DNA from: JBEKJU01 sp050011095
GTDB lineage: Bacteria > Desulfobacterota > Syntrophorhabdia > Syntrophorhabdales > WCHB1-27
NCBI GenBank assembly: GCA_050011095.1
Contig: JBEKJU010000312.1
Location: forward strand, 1 to 7,090
DNA: 7,090 bases
Reading direction: 5' to 3'
Each line of letters begins with the position of its first letter. Within the stretch, counting starts at the first letter, position 1. Below are positions 1 to 5,972 of the stretch, piece by piece. The position numbers were made by a program, and so were the translations under genes. The notes beneath the pieces were generated by a model that worked only from the letters and a program-made list of their open reading frames with translations, did no database searches and was not told where the DNA came from.

Positions 1-113
1 TTTTTGAACGGCGCCAACGGGATTCGCGGGTAGGCGACTTGCAGGATGTCCCACAAGCAACGGATCGCGGTGTGGTTCCGGCTTGGCTTGTAGGTGGCCC
101 CTGGAGGACCTTA
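1..113 (-). other. possible coding fragment of unknown family, cut by left edge
   Basis: Read on the minus strand from a stop near 114 towards the left edge, one frame is open and has a protein-like composition, with segments such as NHTAIRCLWDILQVAYP and PRIPLAPFK. It has no visible start codon and runs off the window, so it could be the interior of a gene or a truncated remnant. I do not recognise the family. Proximity to a repeat and to degraded mobile DNA elsewhere in the window makes a transposon remnant plausible, but this is inference. Confidence 0.2.
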
Positions 114-125
114 CTTATGAGATGA

Positions 126-144
126 GCTAATTAACTACATTAGC
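126..144. promoter_or_regulatory. palindromic operator-like site upstream of promoter A
   Basis: GCTAAT (126-131) and ATTAGC (139-144) are perfect inverted arms around the 7-nt spacer TAACTAC. The site ends 9 nt upstream of the -35 box, a position usual for an activator. In copy B (4160-4178) the outer bases differ (GCTAAA and ATTAGT), but the inner CTAA/TTAG arms and the whole spacer are kept. The regulator is unknown. Confidence 0.4.
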
Positions 145-153
145 AGTTTTAGT

Positions 154-182
154 TTGACTGCATTATGCTTTTTCTCTATAAA
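154..182 (+). promoter_or_regulatory. sigma70-type promoter A
   Basis: TTGACT (154-159) and TATAAA (177-182) are separated by exactly 17 nt. Each hexamer has five of six consensus bases. The sequence just upstream is T/A-rich (147-153), compatible with an UP element. Transcription would start near 189 and read into the gene at 491, leaving an untranslated leader of about 300 nt. The same hexamers and spacer are conserved in copy B. Confidence 0.65.
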
Positions 183-204
183 AGTAACAGTATGGTGGTG
201 AATT

Positions 205-490
205 CGTCTGATGAATGTTGGATTTAGCGGACACCAAAGTTGAGGCACACCACGTAAGGCAGAGGTGTCATGATGGAGAGGTTCCGGATGCAGTATATAG
301 AGAGGAGCTTCGAGGAGAAGCGGTGAATCGTCATTAAAAGCGGTCTAGGCGTGCCGAAGGTGGGACGGAGATTGCCAATTGCCCGTTCAACGTGAAGCAT
401 TGGGTAAAGGCATAAGCGGTGTCAAGCCCTCTGTGTGACGATAACAATAAATTTGAGTGTATAGATTTGCACACAAATGGGGGGTAGATC
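205..490 (+). other. long leader region, possible structured RNA or group II intron remnant
   Basis: About 290 nt separate repeat copy A from the start codon at 491. No gene is convincing here. A 40-codon ATG ORF (215-337) has no clear ribosome binding site and no recognised family. Short inverted repeats are present: GACACC 230-235 with GGTGTC 264-269, and CCAAT 375-379 with ATTGG 399-403. A bulged pair ATTTGAGTGT 451-460 with ACACAAAT 471-478 lies just before the Shine-Dalgarno-like G-run at 479-484. The stretch around 336-440 reminds me of the 5' structured part of bacterial group II introns, but no domain V or reverse transcriptase is present, so this is only a recollection-based suggestion. 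Confidence 0.3.
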
Positions 491-1819
491 ATGGGCGACA
501 TCAAGAAGATGCTCAATCCCCGGACAATTGCCCTTATAGGCGCGAGCGAAAAGGAGGGGGCGGTTGGGCAAAGCACGCTCGAAAATCTCCTCCTGTCTAA
601 AGACATAAAAATCTTCCCCGTAAATCCGAAGCATAAGACCCTTTCCGGTCTGAATTGCTATCCTTCGGTCCTGGATATCCAGGATGAGATCGACCTCGTG
701 ATCGTCGCCACGCCGGCGCATACCGTTCCTGCCCTTGTAGAAGAATGCGGCAAGGCAGGGGCCGAAGGGGCGATCATCGTTTCCGCCGGATTCCGGGAAA
801 CAGGCAGTGCAGGCAAGAGGCTCGAAGATGAGATTATCCAGGTCAGAAAAAAATACGGGATGCGCATAATCGGACCCAATTGTCTGGGTGTCATCAGACC
901 GCACATCGGCCTCAACACCTCTTTCCTCAGGATCAACCCGGTACCGGGAAATATCGCCTTCATCTCACAGAGCGGCCAGTTGGGCGACGCGATCCTCGAC
1001 TGGGGAACGAGCATCAACCTAGGATTCAGCATGTTTGCTGCCTTGGGCTCCATGATCGACATCGACTATGGCGACCTGGTAGATTTTCTCGGCGATGACT
1101 ATAACACGCGGAGCATCATGATTTACATGGAAAACGTGGGGAACGCGAAGAAATTTCTCAGCTCGGCCAGGGGTTTTGCACGGAGCAAGCCCATGGTCGT
1201 GCTCAAACCCGGTATGTTCGCGGAAAGCGCGAAGGCCGTTCTTTCCCACACCGGTGCACTGGCGGGAAGCGATCAAGTCTATGACGCAGCCTTCAAGAGG
1301 GTCGGGATAGTGCGGGTAAAGGAGGTAATGGACCTTTTCAGCGTCGCCGAAGTTCTCGATTCCACGCACCTCCCAAGAGGCCCGCGTCTGGCCATTGTCA
1401 CCAATACAGGGGGCGTCGGCATCATTGCCACTGACACCCTTCTCTCCCTTGGCGGTGAGCTGGCCAACCTTTCGGACGAGACGGTGGAAAAGCTCAACCG
1501 GATTCTTCCGCCCCACTGGAGCAGGAGCAACCCCGTGGACATACTGGGAGACGCGGACATCGAGAGGTTCAGACAGGCAATTCAAGCCTGTCTGGACGAC
1601 CCCAATGTCGACGGGGTCCACGTGATTCATTCGCCTCGGGCAATCGCCAATCGCGTTGGTCTTGCCGAAGCGGTGGTCGAGCTCGCGAGTAAATCCCCTA
1701 AGCCGGTGATCGCGACTAGGATGGGCGGTACTGGTATCAAGGAAGGGGTCGAGTTTCTCCAGCACCACGCCATACCGACGTACGATATGCCAGAACAGGC
1801 GGTCAAGACGTACATGTAA
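491..1819 (+). CDS. acyl-CoA synthetase (NDP-forming), alpha-type part of a PatZ-like protein
   Basis: The 442-aa product matches the CoA-binding plus succinyl-CoA-ligase-like half of NDP-forming acyl-CoA synthetases (COG1042), which interconvert acyl-CoA and acid with ADP/ATP through a phosphohistidine. Visible marks are a Rossmann-type nucleotide loop at about 14-26 (ALIGASEKEGAVG), IGPNCLGV at 127-134, FISQSGQLG at 157-165, and the SHTGALAG motif with candidate phospho-His253. TNTGGVG is at 304-310. The ATG at 491 follows the G-run 479-484 with a 6-nt gap. The frame ends at TAA 1817-1819, and the same frame continues at once with the ATP-grasp and GNAT domains. Homologues are usually one chain of about 890 residues, and 442+1+445 gives 888, the size of E. 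coli PatZ (886). The stop is therefore either a recent nonsense change, a sequence error or a true subunit split. The retained His argues that the synthetase chemistry may be intact, unlike enteric Pat, whose synthetase domain is thought to be inactive. Confidence 0.88.
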   Translation: MGDIKKMLNPRTIALIGASEKEGAVGQSTLENLLLSKDIKIFPVNPKHKTLSGLNCYPSVLDIQDEIDLVIVATPAHTVPALVEECGKAGAEGAIIVSAGFRETGSAGKRLEDEIIQVRKKYGMRIIGPNCLGVIRPHIGLNTSFLRINPVPGNIAFISQSGQLGDAILDWGTSINLGFSMFAALGSMIDIDYGDLVDFLGDDYNTRSIMIYMENVGNAKKFLSSARGFARSKPMVVLKPGMFAESAKAVLSHTGALAGSDQVYDAAFKRVGIVRVKEVMDLFSVAEVLDSTHLPRGPRLAIVTNTGGVGIIATDTLLSLGGELANLSDETVEKLNRILPPHWSRSNPVDILGDADIERFRQAIQACLDDPNVDGVHVIHSPRAIANRVGLAEAVVELASKSPKPVIATRMGGTGIKEGVEFLQHHAIPTYDMPEQAVKTYM

Positions 1820-3157
1820 GTGCACAAGTACAAGAGGAACCTCGAACTGCTTTATGAAACGCCCGCAGAGCTGGCGGCTGGCAGGATGATACCCAAGTTC
1901 CACGTTAAGGCCATAGTCGGGAAGGCCCTGAAACAGGGGACAACGGCCCTGAGTGCTGAAGAATCGGCCAGTCTTCTTGATGATTATGGCATCTCGGTCG
2001 TGAAGACCAGGGTAACCCAAAGCGTTGAAATGGCTGCACGTGCGGCAAAGGATATCGGATATCCCGTGGTGCTGAAGATCGCTTCACCCGACATCCCTCA
2101 CAAGACGGAAGTGGGGGGAGTAGTTACTGGCATCGGTTCCGAAGAGGATCTGAAGGAGGTCTACAAATCCCTGACCCAGACAGTGAAAGACCTCCGTCCG
2201 GACGCGGTCGTCAAAAGCGTCATCGTTCAGAAGATGGTCGAAAAGATTGACTACGAAGTGCTGATCGGCGTAAAGAAAGACCCCGAGTTCGGATCGGTGA
2301 TCGCCTTCGGGATGGGAGGGATCGGCACCGAGATTTTCAGGGACGTCGCAGTGGGATTACCACCGCTCAATCAAACTCTGGCACTCCGCCTAATGGAAGA
2401 AACCATGGTCTACCGGATGCTCCAGGGGTGCAGAGGAAAGGCCCCTGCAAATATAAGGCAACTGGAGAGCATTCTGGTGCAGTTCTCAAACCTTGTTGCC
2501 GATTTCCCGGAGATAGCCGAGATGGATATTAATCCGCTGGCCATCTCCGGAGGGAGTGCCTTTGCGCTGGACGTCAACGTAGTCTTGGAGGCCGGGCTGA
2601 TCGACCATGGAACCCCCTACCCGCACCTTGCCATCACCCCGTATCCCACCCGCTACGTGATGCCGACCGTCTTGATGGATGGGACCGAGGTACTGCTCCG
2701 CCCCATAAGGCCTGAAGATGAGCCACTTGAGCACGAGATGCTTACCACCCTTTCCGAGCGGACGTTGAGACAGCGCTTCCTCAACCCCATAAAGGAGATT
2801 ACCCACGATATGCTCATCCGCTTCTGCAATATCGACTATGAGCGGCAAATGGCCATTGTCGCCGAGATACGGGACTCAGAAAAAAAGAGGATCGTCGGCA
2901 TCGGGAGGCTCACCTTAGAGCCGGACTTGAGAAGTGGGCAGTTCGCCGTTCTTGTTCATGACGACTTTCACGGGCGGGGCCTAGGGTATACTCTTATCGA
3001 CTCAATGATCGGTATTGCCCAGGACAAGTCCCTGGAGGAGATTTACGGAATCGTGCTGAGCGAGAACGATCGTATGCTCAATCTCTGCCGAAAGCTGGGT
3101 TTGAAGCGAACCCTCATGCCAGACGGGATAAGCCGCGTCTCCCTGATGCTGAAGTAA
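1820..3157 (+). CDS. ATP-grasp acyl-CoA synthetase beta part fused to GNAT acetyltransferase
   Basis: The product has 445 aa when started at GTG 1820, the codon directly after the upstream stop and in the same frame. Residues about 44-260 form an ATP-grasp_5 domain: LSAEESASLLDDYGI near 44-58, SPDIPHKTEVGGV at 89-101 and EMDINPL at 234-240 with likely metal ligands. Residues about 288-445 form a GNAT domain starting VLLRPIRPEDE, with the acetyl-CoA pyrophosphate loop HGRGLGYTL at 384-392. The architecture is that of Pat/PatZ protein lysine acetyltransferases, which acetylate and inactivate enzymes such as acetyl-CoA synthetase. No Shine-Dalgarno sequence precedes 1820. The first residues (HKYKRNLELLYETP) read like the linker of a single-chain homologue rather than a true N-terminus. 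A later in-frame ATG (1886) is an alternative start. Expression as a separate subunit would need translational coupling or reinitiation. The gene ends directly against mobile-element debris. Confidence 0.82.
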   Translation: MHKYKRNLELLYETPAELAAGRMIPKFHVKAIVGKALKQGTTALSAEESASLLDDYGISVVKTRVTQSVEMAARAAKDIGYPVVLKIASPDIPHKTEVGGVVTGIGSEEDLKEVYKSLTQTVKDLRPDAVVKSVIVQKMVEKIDYEVLIGVKKDPEFGSVIAFGMGGIGTEIFRDVAVGLPPLNQTLALRLMEETMVYRMLQGCRGKAPANIRQLESILVQFSNLVADFPEIAEMDINPLAISGGSAFALDVNVVLEAGLIDHGTPYPHLAITPYPTRYVMPTVLMDGTEVLLRPIRPEDEPLEHEMLTTLSERTLRQRFLNPIKEITHDMLIRFCNIDYERQMAIVAEIRDSEKKRIVGIGRLTLEPDLRSGQFAVLVHDDFHGRGLGYTLIDSMIGIAQDKSLEEIYGIVLSENDRMLNLCRKLGLKRTLMPDGISRVSLMLK

Positions 3158-3415
3158 ACTTCCTTTTTGTCCTTCCAGTCATCGAGCGAATAGATCTGTC
3201 GCCGGAGTGGCCTTACGAGCCTTAACGCCATGATATAGGTGAGCTTCTCCTCCCCCAGTCGTCCGATGAACGGCTTCAGGTAGAATCCGCTATCGGCAAT
3301 GACCCCGAGCGCCTTGATGCGGGCAAGGGTACGCTCATGAGAGGCGGCAAAGAATGCGACGATGTTGTTCCATTAGGGCCACATTGCCTGAGCGGTCCCC
3401 TTGCCGTTCCAGACG
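3158..3415 (-). pseudogene. DDE transposase fragment (IS1380/IS4-like)
   Basis: One minus-strand frame read from about 3415 down to 3158 gives a transposase-like segment, with ADSGFYLKPFIGRL, EEKLTYIMALRL and RRQIYSLDDW. It resembles the region around the second catalytic Asp (ADSGF) of IS1380/IS4-type DDE transposases, followed by the usual YI-A-RL strand. An in-frame stop (minus strand, 3375-3373) interrupts it upstream. It has no start, no first or last catalytic segment and no terminal repeats. Downstream the similarity ends where the GNAT gene stops, so the fragment abuts that stop codon. I assign the family by recognition of motifs only, and IS4 versus IS1380 is not resolved. Confidence 0.55.
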
Positions 3416-3860
3416 CAGGTAGCCAACTGCAGGAGCTCCGGGACGGCCGGGATGTACCAATTACGTGTCTTTGACATGGACATGACCGAGATACGTGCTC
3501 AGTTCCGGCAGATGCGGCTCGACGTCGAGACCTTCCCGATACCGCCGCAGCATCGTCTGAATGGCGAATCGTGCCGAAGGTCATGAAGCCTCGGCCCATG
3601 GCTTTCCCCCTGTGTAGGCCTGTCCGCCGTGACAGTATCACAATCGTTTTCTCTACGTTCCATACGGCCAATCTGCCGCCGCGCTCGTTCGCAAAGAGGC
3701 TTCTTACTCTTGAAAGAAGCCGGTCCCGGCGGTCGACGTAGCGCGCCGGAGTGCTTCGAGGGTGGAGGCATGGAGGGGACAATTCGCGACTTGCCGAACT
3801 TGGCGCGACGAACGGTGGTTATTCACAGGCCGAGAATGACATCGCGGTCCTCGCACCTTG
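3416..3860 (-). pseudogene. frameshifted tyrosine recombinase (phage-integrase family) remnant
   Basis: The C-terminal catalytic half of a tyrosine recombinase can be followed from about 3860 down to 3416 if the frame is allowed to shift. In order it shows LEDRDVIL-like sequence near 3855, RRAKFGKSRI near 3810-3784, LHASTLEAL, RYVDRRDRLL, SLFANERGGRLAVWN, then RLHDLRH (the HxLRH box) near 3600-3570. It continues with LRRYREGLDVEPHLP and STYLGHVHVKDT (the LGH box). All three minus frames are used, so several indels are needed. At the expected catalytic Tyr the codon run reads ACG TAA TTGG TAC instead of the ACG TAC TGG TAC typical of the family, so the nucleophile is destroyed. A stop also falls within LEDRDVIL..TTVRR. 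The N-terminal half was not found. It was probably the recombinase of an integrated element, now dead. Confidence 0.75.
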
Positions 3861-3960
3861 GAAAGTCATAGGTCGGGGCGCTCAAAAACGCAAAAAGACA
3901 ATATCTGTAATGGGGTTGCTGGAGAGGAGCGAGGGTGCGCTACGCAGGTGGGTAAGAGAA
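3858..3960 (+). pseudogene. possible IS1595/ISXO2-like transposase scrap
   Basis: A plus-strand frame here reads KVIGRGAQKRKKTISVMGLLER. It resembles the segment of ISXO2-like transposases where a basic stretch precedes K-T-V-x-G-x-x-E-R-G. The similarity covers only about 25 residues, and no catalytic residues or ends are visible. It may be chance or another piece of the mobile-element debris. The surrounding ORF (3751-3993) starts inside the integrase remnant in antisense and is not a credible gene. Confidence 0.22.
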
Positions 3961-4032
3961 TGCGAACATCTTATCGGTGGGTACTTCTCTTAAGCAAAGG
4001 TGGGTCAGTTCAAATGAGTAGTAAAGTTCGAC

Positions 4033-4048
4033 CGCCGTCATAACGGCG
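4033..4048. terminator. weak hairpin, possible terminator
   Basis: CGCCGT (4033-4038) and ACGGCG (4043-4048) form a perfect 6-bp stem with loop CATA, followed by CTTTCTCAATTT on the plus strand. The T-run is poor, so termination would be weak. It lies in the gene-poor stretch between the mobile-element debris and repeat copy B. The 111 nt after it (4049-4159) contain nothing I can assign. Confidence 0.3.
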
Positions 4049-4159
4049 CTTTCTCAATTTATTATGAGTCTATAATATCAGGCTTGAACGGACGATAGAG
4101 AAGCCAAAATCAAGCCGTCTGCCCTCACGCCGTACCTCCAGCGCCAGTTTATTACCTAA

Positions 4160-4238
4160 GCTAAATAACTACATTAGTATTTTTAGTTTGACTGCATTAT
4201 GCTTTTTCTCTATAAAGGTAACAGTATGATGGTGAATT
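4160..4238 (+). repeat. 79-bp direct repeat, copy B (carries a promoter)
   Basis: This is the second copy of the element at 126-204, same orientation, 74 of 79 positions identical, with starts 4034 bp apart. The sequences outside both ends are unrelated to those around copy A. Here the next start codon is only 32 nt beyond the repeat, against 287 nt for copy A. The compact arrangement here looks like the ancestral one for a promoter region, while copy A has a long segment between repeat and gene. Confidence 0.9.
4188..4216 (+). promoter_or_regulatory. sigma70-type promoter B, upstream of the thiolase cluster
   Basis: TTGACT (4188-4193), a 17-nt spacer and TATAAA (4211-4216) repeat promoter A exactly in hexamers and spacing. 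Transcription would start near 4223, giving a leader of about 47 nt before the ATG at 4270. The palindrome-like site CTAA..TTAG (4161-4177) lies about 10 nt upstream of the -35 box. The three genes that follow are closely spaced on this strand and probably form its transcript. Confidence 0.65.
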
Positions 4239-4269
4239 AGTAACCTACAATAGCAAGGAGGTACAGGAG

Positions 4270-4455
4270 ATGAGAGTTAATTCGACGGGCCTTGGCAAGA
4301 CGACAATGATCGCCGATTTCGAGGGTTTCCAGACTGCAGTCACGCAAAAGCTGGCCGGTCAGTACGAGGTACGGGGTCTCATAAAGAAGGCGCTCAGGCC
4401 GAACGTCCTTTTCAGGGTGCTGTCGATTCTGTGCAGGGGCAGCAGGCTTGACTAA
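4270..4455 (+). CDS. 61-aa protein of unknown function
   Basis: The ORF has a strong Shine-Dalgarno sequence (AAGGAGGT, 4255-4262) 7 nt before its ATG, stands first behind promoter B, and is followed 74 nt later by the HMGCS-like gene. These positions argue that it is translated. The protein is basic. It has GLGKTTM at residues 7-13 and a C-terminal half (about 36-58, LIKKALRPNVLFRVLSILC) that is likely helical and amphipathic. GLGKTT is not a Walker A motif, because the Gly expected four residues before GK is missing. There is no signal peptide or clear membrane span. I do not recognise the family. It could be a small partner of the CoA enzymes, a leader peptide, or a remnant of a longer protein. 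Confidence 0.55.
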   Translation: MRVNSTGLGKTTMIADFEGFQTAVTQKLAGQYEVRGLIKKALRPNVLFRVLSILCRGSRLD

Positions 4456-4529
4456 AGGAGAGCGGTCCGGCACCGGGAGACGTTTACCGGTAGCTGCTGT
4501 TTGATATCATCGAGATAAAGGAGACGACC

Positions 4530-5957
4530 ATGGTTGGAATCACTTCGATTGGCGTCTACGTCCCGGTTTACAGGATTAGTCGGGACGAGATCGGCAGGAT
4601 GTGGGGCGCGAGAAGCCCCGGTGGAGAGAAGGCGGTGGCCGGGTGCGACGAGGACAGCATCACCATGGCCGTCGCGGCCGGACTCGATCTGATGAAGGAC
4701 AATCGGGAGAAAATAGACTCCCTGTTCTTCGCGACAACGACGGCGCCCTACAAGGAGAAACAGTCAGCGTCCATCGTTGCCAGCGCCCTCGATCTGGACA
4801 GGGACTCTCCCACGTGTGATTTTGCCAACTCCCTGCGGGCGGGCGCATCGGCCATGAAATCGGCGACGGATGCCGTGCGGGCGGGTTCTAGCGAACATGT
4901 GATGGTCACGACCTCGGATTGCCGGCTTGGCGCGGCCCAAGGCACATTCGAACAGGTCCTCGGTGACGGGGCCGCGGCGCTGACAATAGGGGCGAAGGGT
5001 GTGATCGCGGACATTGAAGCGAGCTACTCCGTGTTCAACGAGTTTACGGATGCATGGCGAACCGACGAAGATGAATTCATGCGGGGCTCGGAGGAGCGAT
5101 TCGTTGAGAACGCGGGGTATCAGCCCGTGATGAAAGAGGTAGTCTCGGGTCTCATGAGCAGGTCCGGGTTGACGACGGGCGACTTCTCCAGGGTCGTCTT
5201 TTACGCCCCCGACGGGAAGAGCCATGCGGGTCTTGCCAAGGGCCTCGGGTTCGACAAGGCGCAGGTCCAGGACCCGCTCTTTTTTCAGATCGGCAATACG
5301 GGCAGCCCCGCCCCGTTCATCATGCTCGCCGCCGCCCTGGAGAAGGCATCGGCCGGGGACCGCATCCTCTTCATGGCATACGGTGACGGCGCCGATGCGT
5401 TCGTGCTCCGCGTCACGGAGGATATAGGCAAGGTCCGCATCGGGCTGACGATCGAGGAGACACTGAAAAGGAACATCCCCATTGTTTACGGAAAATACGC
5501 ACAGTGGCGCGGCCTCGTGAAGGCGGAGGCATCCAGGCTCTTCCAGCCCTCCGCGCCTTCCCTTAAATGCCTCTGGCGGGAGAAGAAGAATATCCTCGCA
5601 TTTTACGGGGTACGGTGCAAGGCGTGCGGCACGCCCCAGTATCCGGAGAACAGGATCTGCGTCGTCTGCCGGGCGAAGGACAATTTCGAGGACTACAAGT
5701 TTTCCGACAAGCGGGGCAGGCTCTTCACCTTTTCGGTGGACGTGCTGCAGCCGACCCTCAATCCCCCCGGTGTAAATGGTGTCGTCGATTTTGACGGGGG
5801 CGGACGCCTTATATCCGAGCTGACCGACTGTCAGCCGGAAAAGGTTGAAGTGGGGATGCCGATAGAGATGACATTCAGGAGATTGTACCGGAGCAGCGGG
5901 ATCAATAACTACTTCTGGAAGGCAAAACCTGCAAGCGTTGACGGGTCAAAGGACTAA
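4530..5957 (+). CDS. HMG-CoA synthase-like protein fused to a DUF35 zinc-ribbon/OB-fold domain
   Basis: The 475-aa product has two parts. Residues 1-335 are a thiolase-fold condensing enzyme like archaeal-type HMG-CoA synthase: GITSIGVYVPVYRI at 3-16, PYKEKQSASIVASAL at 73-87, VFYAPDGKSHAGLAKGLGF at 223-241 and GNTGSPAP at 255-262. Residues about 345-465 are a DUF35 (COG1545) domain: a zinc ribbon with Cys363, Cys366, Cys377 and Cys380, then an OB-fold. The Cys usually found as F-A-C-K-A-G is not there; the aligned stretch N100-S-L-R-A-G-A gives Leu102. The His of F-H-x-P is Tyr225. The only nearby Cys is Cys96, six residues early. Known relatives with DUF35 work with a thiolase in a channelling complex, the DUF35 part acting as scaffold. 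The thiolase gene follows after 15 nt. The start ATG has AAAGGAG (4517-4523) 6 nt upstream. I infer a role as CoA-binding or scaffolding partner; true HMG-CoA synthesis is doubtful. Confidence 0.88.
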   Translation: MVGITSIGVYVPVYRISRDEIGRMWGARSPGGEKAVAGCDEDSITMAVAAGLDLMKDNREKIDSLFFATTTAPYKEKQSASIVASALDLDRDSPTCDFANSLRAGASAMKSATDAVRAGSSEHVMVTTSDCRLGAAQGTFEQVLGDGAAALTIGAKGVIADIEASYSVFNEFTDAWRTDEDEFMRGSEERFVENAGYQPVMKEVVSGLMSRSGLTTGDFSRVVFYAPDGKSHAGLAKGLGFDKAQVQDPLFFQIGNTGSPAPFIMLAAALEKASAGDRILFMAYGDGADAFVLRVTEDIGKVRIGLTIEETLKRNIPIVYGKYAQWRGLVKAEASRLFQPSAPSLKCLWREKKNILAFYGVRCKACGTPQYPENRICVVCRAKDNFEDYKFSDKRGRLFTFSVDVLQPTLNPPGVNGVVDFDGGGRLISELTDCQPEKVEVGMPIEMTFRRLYRSSGINNYFWKAKPASVDGSKD

Positions 5958-5972
5958 AAAGGAGCGGGTACA

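Larger units (their letters stand above)
126..204 (+). repeat. 79-bp direct repeat, copy A (carries a promoter)
   Basis: This segment matches 4160-4238 in the same orientation without gaps. By eye the two differ at five positions only (131, 144, 146, 183 and 195 of this copy), giving 74/79 identity. Similarity stops abruptly after GGTGAATT at 204/4238 and before GCTAA at 126/4160. The repeat is AT-rich compared with the genes and contains a complete promoter-like element. Each copy lies upstream of a CoA-metabolism gene set on the same strand. It could be a duplicated regulatory region or the end of a mobile element whose outward promoter drives neighbours. Confidence 0.9.

Noticed and set aside
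1817..1819. Recoding of the stop codon (selenocysteine or pyrrolysine)
   Set aside because: The codon is TAA, whereas those systems use TGA and TAG; a plain nonsense change, error or true split explains it better.
1019..2020. 333-codon minus-strand ORF spanning the synthetase genes
   Set aside because: It lies antisense to a clearly conserved coding frame, has no recognisable domain and reads as low-likelihood sequence; it is a shadow of the real gene.
3276..3782. 168-codon minus-strand ORF as an intact gene
   Set aside because: Only its first part is in the recombinase frame; the rest is out of frame relative to the HxLRH and LGH boxes, so it is a product of frameshifts, not a gene.
3751..4043. 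Plus-strand ORFs of 61-80 codons in the mobile-element debris
   Set aside because: They overlap the antisense integrase remnant or have no ribosome binding site, and only a short transposase-like stretch is recognisable.
126..4238. Direct repeats as ends of one composite transposon
   Set aside because: The repeats contain a promoter, no transposase gene is intact between them, and no target-site duplication is visible outside either copy.
4276..4306. Walker A P-loop in the 61-aa protein (GLGKTT)
   Set aside because: A P-loop needs GxxxxGK[ST]; the position four residues before GK is Asn4/Ser5 context with no Gly at the required place, and the protein is too short for an NTPase.
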